DNA from: Akanthomyces muscarius
Lineage: Eukaryota > Ascomycota > Sordariomycetes > Hypocreales > Cordycipitaceae
Direction: 5' to 3'
Length of the DNA stretch: 64,000 bases
Assembly: GCF_028009165.1 (NCBI RefSeq)
Contig: NC_079243.1
Coordinates: 2,480,001-2,544,000, forward strand
Part shown: positions 45,351-55,462 of the stretch, in pieces
Numbering within the stretch: position 1 is the stretch's first letter
How the letters are laid out: the number at the start of each line of letters is the position of its first letter
The notes under the pieces: generated by a model
What the model was told of the DNA's origin: nothing
Seen by the model: the letters and a program-made list of their open reading frames with translations, nothing else
Databases searched by the model: none
Position numbers and translations under genes: made by a program

Positions 45351-47336
45351 ATGGCAGAAACGGATGAGACGAGGCGGCCCTCGGTCGAGGACCAAGAGGA
45401 CCAAGTCTCCGACCTGCCCTCTCAAGAGCAAACGCTCACCAACGAAGAGAGCACAGAGAGCTCAATTCCCAAGCGAGTGCCGTCTCTCCGGTCCGTCTCA
45501 GATCCCCCCGGCCGCACCCCTAACTCGACGGCGCGCGGTCTCCTCGATGATGCTAGAAATCCTGCGCGTCTTGGAGGCCCCGCGGGCGCCCCCCTCGCTG
45601 GACGATTGGGCGCGCTCGATGCCAACGTGCTGGCCAAGGCACGGCGTCTGCAGCAGGATCGCATGAAGATGGGCGGCTCCAATCCCAGCACACCTGCCTC
45701 ACCCGGCGCCATGTCGCCCTTGGGCGGAGGCCCCAACGGCTTGGTGCCGCGCATGCCCACCAACATGGTCCGTCCGGGGCCAGGCGTGCACGTCAACTCG
45801 GCCCCGGCTGTCACGCGGCCGTCTCTTATGGATCGCCGCGGCGCCGGCCTTAAACTGTCCGACATGAGCAGCTCACCTGCCAGTCCCGCGCCCAGCATGC
45901 GACGTGCCGGCGCCCCAAAGCTGTCCGACATGGGCGGCGGAACTCCCAGCGGCGCGAGCACAAGCAACTCCACCCCGGGCTCGAAGCTTGATGACTTTAA
46001 GAAGTACATCGATGCGGAAAAAGGCTGGATTACATTTGATGGTGCGGCGACGATTACCAAGTCTGGCGTCAACTTTGCCAACGGGCAAACATTCAAGATT
46101 TCGCTCGACGAGGTAGAAACCGTAAGCGAGCTCGGCAAGGGCAACTACGGTACCGTCTACAAGGTCCGCCATACCAAGCCCAAGGGTCCTCGCTTCGGCC
46201 AAGGCCTGTCTGGCTTCAAGGCCCACCAGGTCCGCGACAACGAAGACAAGGCGGGGCCTGACGACGGCACCACGGGCAAACTCATGGCCATGAAGGAGAT
46301 TCGACTGGAGCTGGACGATGCAAAGTTTACCACGATTCTCAAGGAGCTCGTCATTCTGCACGAGTGCGTGTCGCCGTACATTATCGACTTTTACGGGGCC
46401 TTTTACCAAGAAGGTGCCGTCTACATGTGCATCGAGTACATGGACGGCGGCTCCATCGACAAGCTGTACCGCGGCGGTATCCCTGAGAACATCCTGCGCA
46501 AGATTACCCACGCGACGGTCAACGGGCTAAAATGCCTGAAAGACGACCACAATATTATCCACCGTGACGTTAAGCCCACCAACATACTCGCCAACACGCG
46601 CGGACAGGTCAAAATTTGCGATTTCGGCGTCAGCGGCAACCTCGTGGCGAGCATCGCCAAGACCAACATTGGCTGCCAGAGCTACATGGCGCCGGAGCGG
46701 ATATCGGGCGGCGGAATGGCACAGTCGGGCAACGCGGAAGGCACATACAGCGTACAGAGCGACGTATGGAGTCTAGGCTTGACGATCATTGAATGTGCCC
46801 TGGGACGATATCCATATCCACCGGAAGTATCGTCGACGATTTTCGGTCAATTGAACGTAAGTTATGATCCTAGGACACGCCTGTCTGCTGCTCATGATAC
46901 AGGGATGCTAACAATAATTTAGGCCATTGTCGAAGGAGAGCCGCCGACGCTTCCTGCCGAGGGCTACTCGGACACGGCGCAGGACTTTGTCAAGGGCTGC
47001 ACCAACAAAATCCCGCTGAAGCGCCCGACGTACGCGGCCATGCTCAAGCACCCCTGGCTGAGCTCCCTCTCCAAGCCCGTCACAATAGCGGAAGAGACGG
47101 AGGAGGGCGAGGAGGCGGAGCAAGTGGCGGCCAAGGTCGGCCAGATGGCGCTCAGCTCTGACACAGACGACGACGAGGTTGCTGAATGGGTCAAGGGCGC
47201 GCTGCTGCGGAAGGCCATTGGCGATACCGGCGGCAGCAGCGAGGAGAAGACGCCCACGTCAGCGGGAAGACCTGCACTGCATGCCGCGCCGCTGGACAGT
47301 GTGAGTCCCCTAGCAAGTCCTGTGCTGGCCGAGTAA
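45351..47336 (+). CDS. PBS2: MAP kinase kinase of the HOG osmostress pathway (Pbs2), 639 aa
   Basis: The exons are 45351-46856 and 46923-47336, with a 66-bp intron (GTAAGT...TTAG). The first 250 residues are Ser/Pro/Gly-rich and regulatory, with two related KLSDM segments. The kinase domain follows: G-loop GKGNYG (262-267), ATP lysine Lys315 (AMKEIRL), catalytic HRDVKPTN (Asp406) and DFG Asp424. The activation loop has the MAPKK sites Ser434 and Thr438 (SIAKT). The loop NLVASIAKTNIGCQSYMAPER closely matches Pbs2-type enzymes. Pbs2 is phosphorylated by MAPKKKs and activates Hog1, in the cytoplasm, in response to osmotic and oxidative stress and some fungicides. The acidic tail after the kinase domain is ordinary for filamentous fungi. 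A 4-codon upstream ORF lies in the leader (45165-45179). Confidence 0.96.
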
Positions 47337-48449
47337 ACGACGAACAATGTAGATACTTGGAAGGAGGGAGAAACCAGGAGTGTTGATTTCTGTTACTGGT
47401 GTTTGTTTCTTCATTATAGCCACGTTCGTTGTTGCCGTTTTTTTTTTTCTCATCATCATCACTTTTTCTTTGTAAGACTATCTAGAAGCACACTCAGCTA
47501 GCTTAGAGCGCAGAAAAGGACACACGCTGCTCCAGTAGGCCGACGCAGACGAACAACAACACACAAAACATGGCATTTTACTGGGCTGGGAGAGCAATGG
47601 GAAAGAAAGGGGAAAGGAACATGGTATACCCCCTTCTATATGAAAATACAACAAATTTGAATCGCACAAGAGATTGATTACCTTTGGTGAATGTGCCTCT
47701 GTTGGGCGTGGTAGCTGCTACTCGAAGAAGCAGTGTCACGAGCATCGACAAGTCAGGTTGCCGCGGTGCGGGCGATCCATCGAGGACGATAACACAGGCG
47801 ACCAATTTCTCGTCTTAGAGGATGCAATTAATACAATTGCTATGAGAAAATTATTCAGAACGTTACTGGAACATCCTTGACAACTTTGAGACAAATCACA
47901 AGATCGGTTTTGAAAAATTATGCGTAATTATTATAGCAAAGCATATTACATCGCAATTATCTCCTCATTAGCCATGGGACAGACTCATCCAGCAGCGTCC
48001 CAGTCCTGTTGCCAAGACCGATTCCGCCAGGCGTCTCGTCTTCCCATCTCCCTCGTCTCATACATGTTTCTTTCGTGGCAATAACGACTGTTTTCCCAAA
48101 TTCACCAGAAAACACTGCAGTAAAAAATTCGTGTTTCTGGTCCGAACGCCCCGGAACGAAGTAGGTATTGTGAGCTCGACCGTTTCTCTTGTATGTGCAT
48201 GAATAAATGGAAGTAAGATTAACGCGACCAAGACCACAGGCACAAGGCCTCTGCAATGCATGCATCGGTCCTTGTCGGGGCTTGACTCGCCAGGTAGGGG
48301 TGGGCATTATCGTTCTATATTTTTGTGCTTTTTTTTCGTGGGTTGACGTAGGTATCGTGGTATTGACATTCCCATCAAGCAGCGATTCCTCGGCGAGAAG
48401 AGGTAGCGCGCTAGACAGTCGATACAAAGCGCTGTGGGCGACGAGGTCT
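47337..48449. other. Convergent intergenic region, 1.1 kb
   Basis: It lies between the 3' ends of PBS2 and the SUR7-type gene. A T-run sits at 47439-47448. The interval is AT-rich near 47830-47960. No coding feature is recognised. Confidence 0.55.
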
Positions 48450-49579
48450 TTAGCTGTAGTCGTCCTTGACACGGCGGCCCTCGTAGCTGCGGTTGCTCTT
48501 GCGGCGCCAGAAGCGGGCACCGCGACCACCACCACCACCGCCGGTGGCGTTGGCGCGGTCCTTCTTGATGCCGGCCGAGAAGACGGCGACGGAAATCAGC
48601 AGCGCGGCAAAGGAGCCCCAGAGGAAACCAAAACCGTAACGGCCGAGGTGAGATTCACGGTTGTCAGCAGAGAACTTCTTCTGAGCAAGGGCGTAGGTGG
48701 CGCTAGCATCACATGTTAGTATTGGCATGTACCTAGGTGGCGACGCTTGCGCCTGTGTGGTTACACAGGAATCGCCCAGCGAGGGGGGAAAGACGTACGT
48801 GAGAAGCGACGAGGCGACAGCGTGGCAGAGCAGAGCAAAGAAGCTGACAAAGGTGGCAATGGCGGAGCCCAGACGACCGCAGCAGGCGAGGAAGCTGCTG
48901 AAGAAGGTGAGGGTGCCAAAGAAGAGGGCGAGGATGAGGAAGACCCAACCGAAGCGGGAGAGCAGGTAGAACTTGTTGTTGGAGCCCGAGTGAGAGCCGG
49001 CGATGCCCGCGGGGACGTTGGAGGCGTCACTGTTCCAGGCGTAGCCGAGGGGGAGGGCGGCCTTGGCCTTGCCGCAGTCGGTGTTGCCCTCGCCGCAGAC
49101 GTAAAAGTAGGTCCACTGCGAGACGCTGCGGGCGCCGTCAATGCCCGACGTGTCGGCCTGGAGGAAGTAGGTCTTGCCGAAGGGCGTGACGGTGGTGACG
49201 CCGGCAAGGATGATGAAGAAGAGGAAGAGCAGCGATACGCCCATGAGGACGAGGCCGACCAGGCCGAGGGGGGCGTCTGTAAGGATGGTGTTAGTGGTTT
49301 GCCATTATGCTTGCACGCTTCGTATTTTTGCTGTCGCAGAGGGATCGGAGCGGCGGCAAGCGGAAGCGCAGAGCGTTGGGTAGCTAGACGAAGCTTCTCG
49401 TTGTAAAAGTCTGTCGTCGTCATGGCCAGCCAGCCATGTTGGTCGGCTCGCTAGCTATCCAAGACTCTGGCGTCATACCCGCAGTCCGGTGGTGCGTCGC
49501 GCGCGCTCGTCGTCCCATTGGGAAACGAAAAGAGGTGATGCTGTGTATTGTTGATCAAGTCCAACTTACTCTTTGCCAT
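48450..49579 (-). CDS. SUR7/PalI-type tetraspan membrane protein, 246 aa
   Basis: Exons on the minus strand: 49579-49570 (10 nt), 49276-48799 and 48702-48450. The introns are 293 and 96 bp. The start is MAK|NAPLGLVGLVLMGVSLLFLFF, giving a first membrane segment. An extracellular loop follows, with YFYVCGEGNTDCG (paired cysteines) typical of SUR7-family proteins. Three more hydrophobic segments come next (FGWVFLILALFFGTLTFFSS, a Gly/Ala-rich one, and FGFLWGSFAALLISVAVFS). The cytosolic tail is basic and Gly-rich. The family contributes to plasma-membrane domains (eisosomes), cell-wall stress or pH sensing. The 96-bp intron has no stop and is a multiple of three, so its retention would add 32 residues in a loop. 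The tiny first exon is inferred from the family N-terminus and phase. Confidence 0.85.
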
Positions 49580-49760
49580 GATGGAGTGGATGCAAAACGT
49601 CAACCAATAGGTGTTCTGTTTCACGGATTCTAGCCGGGGGTGTGAATGGGTAGAGGAAGGAGAGGGAAAGGAAGGCGACCGGGGAGAAGGAGGGTGAAGG
49701 CTTTGTTTTTGTACGAGCATGAGCAGCCAAGCCAAGCTGGCAAGCTGGGCAGGCCGCCAG

Positions 49761-49772
49761 CTGCTGCTACGG

Positions 49773-49804
<32 letters not shown>

Positions 49805-49809
49805 ACGGC
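49761..49809. repeat. CTG/CAG microsatellite
   Basis: Nine uninterrupted CTG units (49776-49802) lie within a longer imperfect GCT-rich tract, about 200 bp upstream of the SUR7-type gene start and so in its promoter or leader. Length polymorphism between strains is likely for such a tract. Confidence 0.9.
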
Positions 49810-51450
49810 TCCAGTTCCAGTGGTGACTTGGCTGCTGGGCAGCTTGTTTTAGCGAGTGGAGCCCTGGAGCTAGGGGGTTTAGTGGGAACGGGGGTGAGGC
49901 CAAAAGCAGCAGATTTCCAGGTAAACAGGTACTGAGTAGCCGACGATGGACGGGGCAAACGGGGGGGGAAGTGAGATGTGATTTCTCTTCCTAATGGCCT
50001 CTGTTCTTGTGTTGCGTGCTGCCGAGTATGCAGCTAGGTGTGCTTTTGTTGTCGTTGCTGTCAAATGTCGCGTCTGGTCTGCAATCTACAACTGAATAGG
50101 TACCTACAGCGCAGCAGCATCACCAGCAGCAATCCGCCGTACGCACGTCGAGCAGCAAGCCACTCGATCGCACATGTACAAATCATCCCCGCTAAGCTGC
50201 AACAGGCACCATCAAGTGGGCCGTTGTGCTTGGATTTCCTTGGTTTGGGCAGAAACAGGTTGTTTCTAAGATTATTGTCCTTCTTCGCAGGCGAGCAGGT
50301 TCTAAATTCCACGGAGCGCCCGCCTGACGGCCCCGGGAAGCTCCATCGCCGGGACGAGCTACAGCACTCGTCAAACACTGCAAGTTGCCTTGTCGAGCAT
50401 GTTTACAGCGCTAGGTTACCTATGGCGCAGCCCACCAAAGCCCCCTGTAGCGTCCGCCGCAGATTGCTGTAATTTCCAGCGCGCCGGGCTAGTCTCAGTC
50501 GCGACAATCCATCGCGACAGACTCCATTTCGTGCCATTGTCAAGGGGGAAAAATGTGATTCGGTCGCATCTTGCTGGATACGTTTTAGTTACTTGTTCAG
50601 TTTCAATGCGCTTCTACCCAGCAGATGGCCTCGCTAAAAACCGCAAACATCTACTTTTAAGCTTTGGCAGTTGTTGGCTGCTCTGTGGAGCGCCGCGATG
50701 ACGACACCAGGGCCGCAGCACCGACCGGGGCAGCAACCCATGCATGCGTGCTCGCTCTACGCTCCAAGCTATTCACTGCTACTGCTACCATCACCAGAAG
50801 AGGCAAAGTTTTGCTCTGCTTGTGAGCTGCCGTGCAACCATGGTAACTAGTCGGCCTTGGTTCACACAAGCACCGATACGGTACCAGTCCAGCTCGGCCA
50901 AGGTCAACTTACCATCCAAAGTGGCTCTGCAAAGAAGTGACTTGTCCCGTTTCCCTTTAATTCCATTGTACCGTAGTCAAACGAAAAAAGAATTGGCAAA
51001 TATCCAGGAATTGATGCTGGTCACGCTACTAGTAGGTAGCTCGGGAAAGCCCAGCGGCCCAGCAGCCCAGCCAGCCTACTAGCGCCGAAGCTTGCCTGAG
51101 CTATCGGCACCCTCTGGCGTGGTGATGTCATAGAGTTTCGTCTGGCAGACAGACTCTCCTCTCAGAACGGTAACCAGCGTTCAGCTTGTCGTTGCCATGC
51201 CAAGCGTGCTCTAGCGCATCGCTCCGTCATCTTGCCTTTTACACGGACGGCATCTCAACTCGGTGACGGCGACGGCATCCCCAGTCCCCCTTTCGGCAAC
51301 AAGGAGCAAGCAATTACCATTGCAAAAAAAAAAAAGGCCAAAAATCACAATTACATCGTCTCCGTAGTTTTCTTAGCCTTGCCTTACATCATTGCCGTCA
51401 ACCACATGTGCTTCCACGCAACCAGTCTAAGAGCACAGACACACATTATT

Positions 51451-51485
51451 AGCTACCAGTAACACGATGGTTATTACTGGTAGCT
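51451..51485. repeat. Perfect 12-bp inverted repeat with 11-nt loop
   Basis: The arms AGCTACCAGTAA (51451-51462) and TTACTGGTAGCT (51474-51485) are exactly complementary. The surrounding sequence is noncoding. It could form a hairpin in RNA or mark the end of a small inverted-repeat element. Confidence 0.7.
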
Positions 51486-53139
51486 GGCACTGTGATAAAT
51501 TGTATGCATGTTTCACTTAAGTCCTCCCACGACTTTGAAGCTACAGGGTTCAGCGCCCACGAGATGGTCCAATGCCCCTCCAGCTGGCATCACCAGGCGG
51601 TCTGCATCGGTCTGTATCGTACATTCATCAGCCACTTCTTCAGCCCAAACTACGTACTCCATCCTCAAATCCGACATGTTCGTGGTGCGCACTTACGACG
51701 ACAATCAGGTTATTTTCGTACATGTCCCCATCTGCAAGTGCCGGCAGTCAAGCCACACTCTGCAGTCGTCCATCCCAGGCTTCGCAGCTGAGCCACCGCC
51801 CACACCACTGCCCCAGCTCCCGCATCTCGGCCCCCAAATGCGTCCTCTTACGTCTCTCTCCCCCAGCGCAGCGGCAAAAAGAGACGCCAAAAAAAACAAG
51901 GACCCCTGCGGAAAATCTGTCGTGGCCCAGCGCAGCAAAGGCTGTCGTCATGCATCGAGGCACAGCACCACAGCACTACAGCACCAAAACGTCACCCACC
52001 ACCTGGTTCCGCCGCCACGGCACACACTGCCGAGCTTAGCCTCACCTAGCACTCTTGGCGACGTGCATTCTCCGCGGGCACATGCTCTGGTTGTCCATTT
52101 GGCTATCCATTGTATGCAATTGAGGAACAGTAGAAGCAATCAACACGCAGAGACAATCGGTGCCTTGCACTCAGAGAAACTGCATGTTAAGCTTTAGAAA
52201 TCGGCTAGAAGTCCAGGCATGAGCCGCATGACGTCGTCCCGTGCTGCTAGGCCGCATCCAAAGACCACCAGCGAAAACGTTAAAAGCATCAAGCGAAGCT
52301 CCATCGATCCGGCTAGAACGGTTTTGCAGTGGCTCAATGTACGTGCACACTGCCAAAGTTTCCTGGCCCCTAGCAAATCCCCGAACATCCAACGCGGCGG
52401 CCCCGAACTGGCGCTTGATGTCATGGATTTTGGCTCTCCGTGGCTGCATCCTGCTGCCCGATATGGGGACCCTGACGTGCCCATGGTCCCGGATCTAGAT
52501 CATCACATCTGCGTCAGATGTCGGTGCGGGCGAAGCAGAATTGGGGCCGTCCAAGCTCCGCGATGCTGTACTCTACCACCTACCCGGGACCAATACTGCA
52601 AGCGGCAACCTATCCTTCTAACCTTTCGTTTTCCGAATCGTTATAGAACTTGATATACAGGTAGCACATCCAAACAGCTGATTTCTCCAATAAGAAAGTG
52701 TTGTAGTGAACAAGTGTTCCTTCTTGCCAGGAAAGACTAGCTATCATGATGCATCGCAGTTTACACAGCGTGCGATACAAAGAGTCTGCGGGTGACAGAC
52801 TTTGCACAATTTTGCAATGCCAGCTTATAATATAAATAATCGAGTTACTGTCGAAACGACAGGTTAAAATGAATGCCCACCAATAGCTCACATTACCATA
52901 CTACTGGGATATATCAAGCTGCAGCCACAATAGGCCCCCCAGCAGGCCGACTCTGGCGGCCAAGTGCAGCACCACCACCACCACAAAACAAAACACGATT
53001 CCAGAATGCAAACTACGATAAAAGAGATCGCAGAAAATTGGCAAAAAGATCAAAAAACATACAACAGCCGGTGTTCGCTGGTCGTCACCGACCCAACTAC
53101 TAATCTGCCGGTCAGTAGCTTGACAGCTGCGGAGCAAAC

Positions 53140-53176
53140 GGGACGCGGTATTCTCTACTGCCTGTGGTCGTATGTA
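53140..53176 (+). repeat. Dispersed direct repeat, copy 1
   Basis: The 37-nt segment beginning GGGACGCGGTATTCTCTACT recurs at 57062 with one substitution and a few inserted bases. Weaker similarity extends about 20 nt upstream. The two copies are in the same orientation, 3.9 kb apart, and bracket the membrane-protein pseudogene. Confidence 0.7.
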
Positions 53177-53280
53177 TCAGTTGCCAAGCAAATCAAATTT
53201 ATGTATTACATGACACAGGGTATTGATGATACTAAAATTCTTATTAATTAATAAAGAGTTAAATTTTAGTCAACTAGAAA

Positions 53281-53370
53281 GTAGAGCTATAGGCTGGGGC
53301 CGCCTTGTATACAATCTTGCCGCTGTCAGGGAGTGAAAATGACAAATTTTCATAGTGCCTTTACCTACTC
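53281..53370 (-). pseudogene. Decayed partial duplicate of the 3' end of the neighbouring pseudogene
   Basis: On the minus strand this stretch resembles the coding end at 53415-53500 (KIVISFPENGKIVYQPAPAY) with substitutions and small gaps. By eye about three quarters of bases match. It lies about 130 nt beyond the original copy in the same orientation. It has stops in the matching frame and no coding capacity. It looks like an old tandem duplication. Confidence 0.6.
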
Positions 53371-53384
53371 GGAACAGCCTTGCG

Positions 53385-55462
53385 TCAGAGCACACGCCTT
53401 TGCTGTGATACCTCATATGCTGGCGCCGGCTGGTACACAATCTTGCCGTTCTCAGGGAACGAAATGACAATCTTTTCAACGTGCTTTGGGATTGGATCGT
53501 TACCATGGCCATCAGAAGCCTGCAAGCCGGCAGACCAGTAAGCAGCCTGGACGGTTCGAAGAATGGTGGAGAATTTGGTCGTGAACGAGTAGCCACCGTT
53601 GCGGCTTATCGTGAAAGCTCCGGTGAGGAAGGAAAATAGAGACATCCCAAGAGCTATGCCGTATGCAACCGAGAGCGTGGAGGCTGAGTAAGTGTACAGC
53701 AAAGGCCATTCCGTCGTTTCGACCATGACCTCGTCGGGCGCGTAAGGAGACGTGTAGTTGGGCCTGTATGTGGTGTTAGCTGAGCTTTTGCAGCGCCTTG
53801 GAAGATGGAGTCTGTGCGTGGGCTTACTCTAGCATCTCGGAGCTCATCAAGGAAATGGTTGCGTTCCTGAACATTTCTTGGATGGTATCCTTCATGGACA
53901 AGGTAGAGTTTCCCAGTGGCGCAACGGACAACCCGTTGCACTTGGCATTTCCCCTGTCTGCGAAACTCTTCAAAGAGCGCGAATAACCCCACTCGATGGG
54001 AAAAGACAGCTCTCGGGTGTTGAAAAGCGCCGAGTTGACCATGCCGGATGCGATGACCAGGCGAACAGGGCCGTCGGCCCTCTTCGTTGAGATTGATCCA
54101 ATCAGAACTTGATTGAAGGCTTCGAACACGGCATGATATGCAAAACCCCGCACCAGAGGCACATTATAAGCTGTGAGTGCGTAGGCGTCCCCGCTGCGGC
54201 CTGGATCGATAACATAAGAGAGCTGCTGTACGCCCGCAGTTGAAGAAGAGAATCCGGTATAGCCGTAAGATCCTGCTGTTGAAAGCCCGACATGCTGAAC
54301 ACCACCCACGTACCTAAACTCGGCCGTGTAGGATGTGTTGTAAAGCTGGCAGGTAATGACTTTGGCGCTCTCAGCCGCGGAATCGTAATTGCCGTCCTCA
54401 GCCTGCAGAACGTCTGGGACTACGGCGACATAGAGCCGGAGGGACGTGTTTGTTCCAACAGGCTGGGGCGGCCCGTACGACGCTATGTGCAGGAGAGGGC
54501 CAAGTTTCTCACTACTGAGGCTCTACTATCCGCTGTCATTATGGAAAGGTAGGTGGTTGATGCTGTCCCCCGCGCTGGAATTCGTGGACACGGTCGGCAC
54601 CCACAAGATGTAGCCGTAAGAGGTGCCCCAATGATTACGGGAAGCCTCGTGCATGTTTTTCTTTATACGACTTTCGAGTCCCGCGTCAACGTCTTCGCAC
54701 TCGACAGCGGGGCCGGGAAATGTCAGACTCCATGTGGCGTTTTGGTGAGGCGACTGAATCGGCAGAATAGAGCTCTGGGAGAGCGATCCGACAGCCGCTC
54801 GCAGCACAGAATACTGCGGATTGCTGTAAACAAACACCGAGCTCAGACCTGGTTGGACAAGGATTTCAGCAAAATTCAGGCTCGTAAAGTCGATCTGTGG
54901 GACTCTCTGCATGTGACTCGTTTTCTGAGCCACGCTCTCAACAGTCAACGTCGCCGGCGTCAGGAGTGACGTGATTGGCAAAAGCCTGTAACAATGAGAG
55001 AAGTTAGTTCAAGGGTGGAGACTATTGATTAGAGAAACATGGTAGGACAAAGTCTTGTGCGTACCAATAAAGCACAGCCAGTAATACTCCTAACAGGTTT
55101 TTCTTCCACGGCTCGAAACTGCACAGGCACAAGAAATCACGTCTCATCAACTACAATTTGTCGATACCACCAACAGTCATTGTACTGGTTCTGATTGCCC
55201 TCCATGCAGATTGCTCCGCCGAGACTGACACTACGGCGCTCAGCGTCGATTTCACTAGGAACGCGAGTGCAGCACCGATGGCAAGATTGAGCTGCTGTCC
55301 CGTGAGAGCCATGGAGCTGTTCCATACGCGGTACACAGCAGCAGGAGGTGGTTTTCTCGAAAGTCTGCTGTAAAAGAAATGATGCCCACAGACAACTCCA
55401 AGACCAGCCAGATAGACCATAACCATGACACCCCTCGCACGAGACTTGATCCGTTCTGGCAA
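53385..55462 (-). pseudogene. Fungal multi-pass membrane protein of unknown function, broken by TAG stops
   Basis: The minus-strand coding pieces join through introns 54986-55064 and 53764-53827. They encode a protein like a large Pezizomycotina family of unknown function: an N-terminal helix (MVYLAGLGVVCGHHFFYS), AIGAALAFLVKSTLSAVVS, YWLLPITSLLTPATLTV, a long glycosylatable loop, and a last helix before an SFTTKFSTILRTVQ tail. The frame stays open except at three codons, all TAG: 55153-55151, and the adjacent pair 54528-54526 and 54525-54523. The first stop could be removed by a 36-bp GT-AG intron (55154-55119), but the pair has no intron that keeps the frame. CAG-to-TAG changes would explain all three. 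Most residues are still family-like, so the loss seems recent. The N-terminal start is unclear; no good ATG precedes the first helix. Confidence 0.75.

Larger units (their letters stand above)
49580..53384. other. Gene-poor interval, 3.8 kb
   Basis: It contains the CTG microsatellite (49761-49809), a 12-A run (51325-51336), a long perfect hairpin (51451-51485), one copy of a dispersed direct repeat (53140-53176) and a decayed duplicate of the neighbouring pseudogene's 3' end (53281-53370). A 229-codon plus-strand frame at 51508-52197 is low-complexity and is not called. Confidence 0.5.

Noticed and set aside
51508..52197. 229-codon ATG frame on the plus strand
   Set aside because: Ser/Pro/His/Thr-rich low-complexity translation, overlapping alternative frames of similar length, no domain, no introns or codon bias like the real genes.
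54511..54560. Intron removing the adjacent TAG TAG pair
   Set aside because: The only donors nearby (GTAGAG within the stops, GTGTCC upstream) do not match the phase of the available acceptors, so no GT-AG intron restores the frame.
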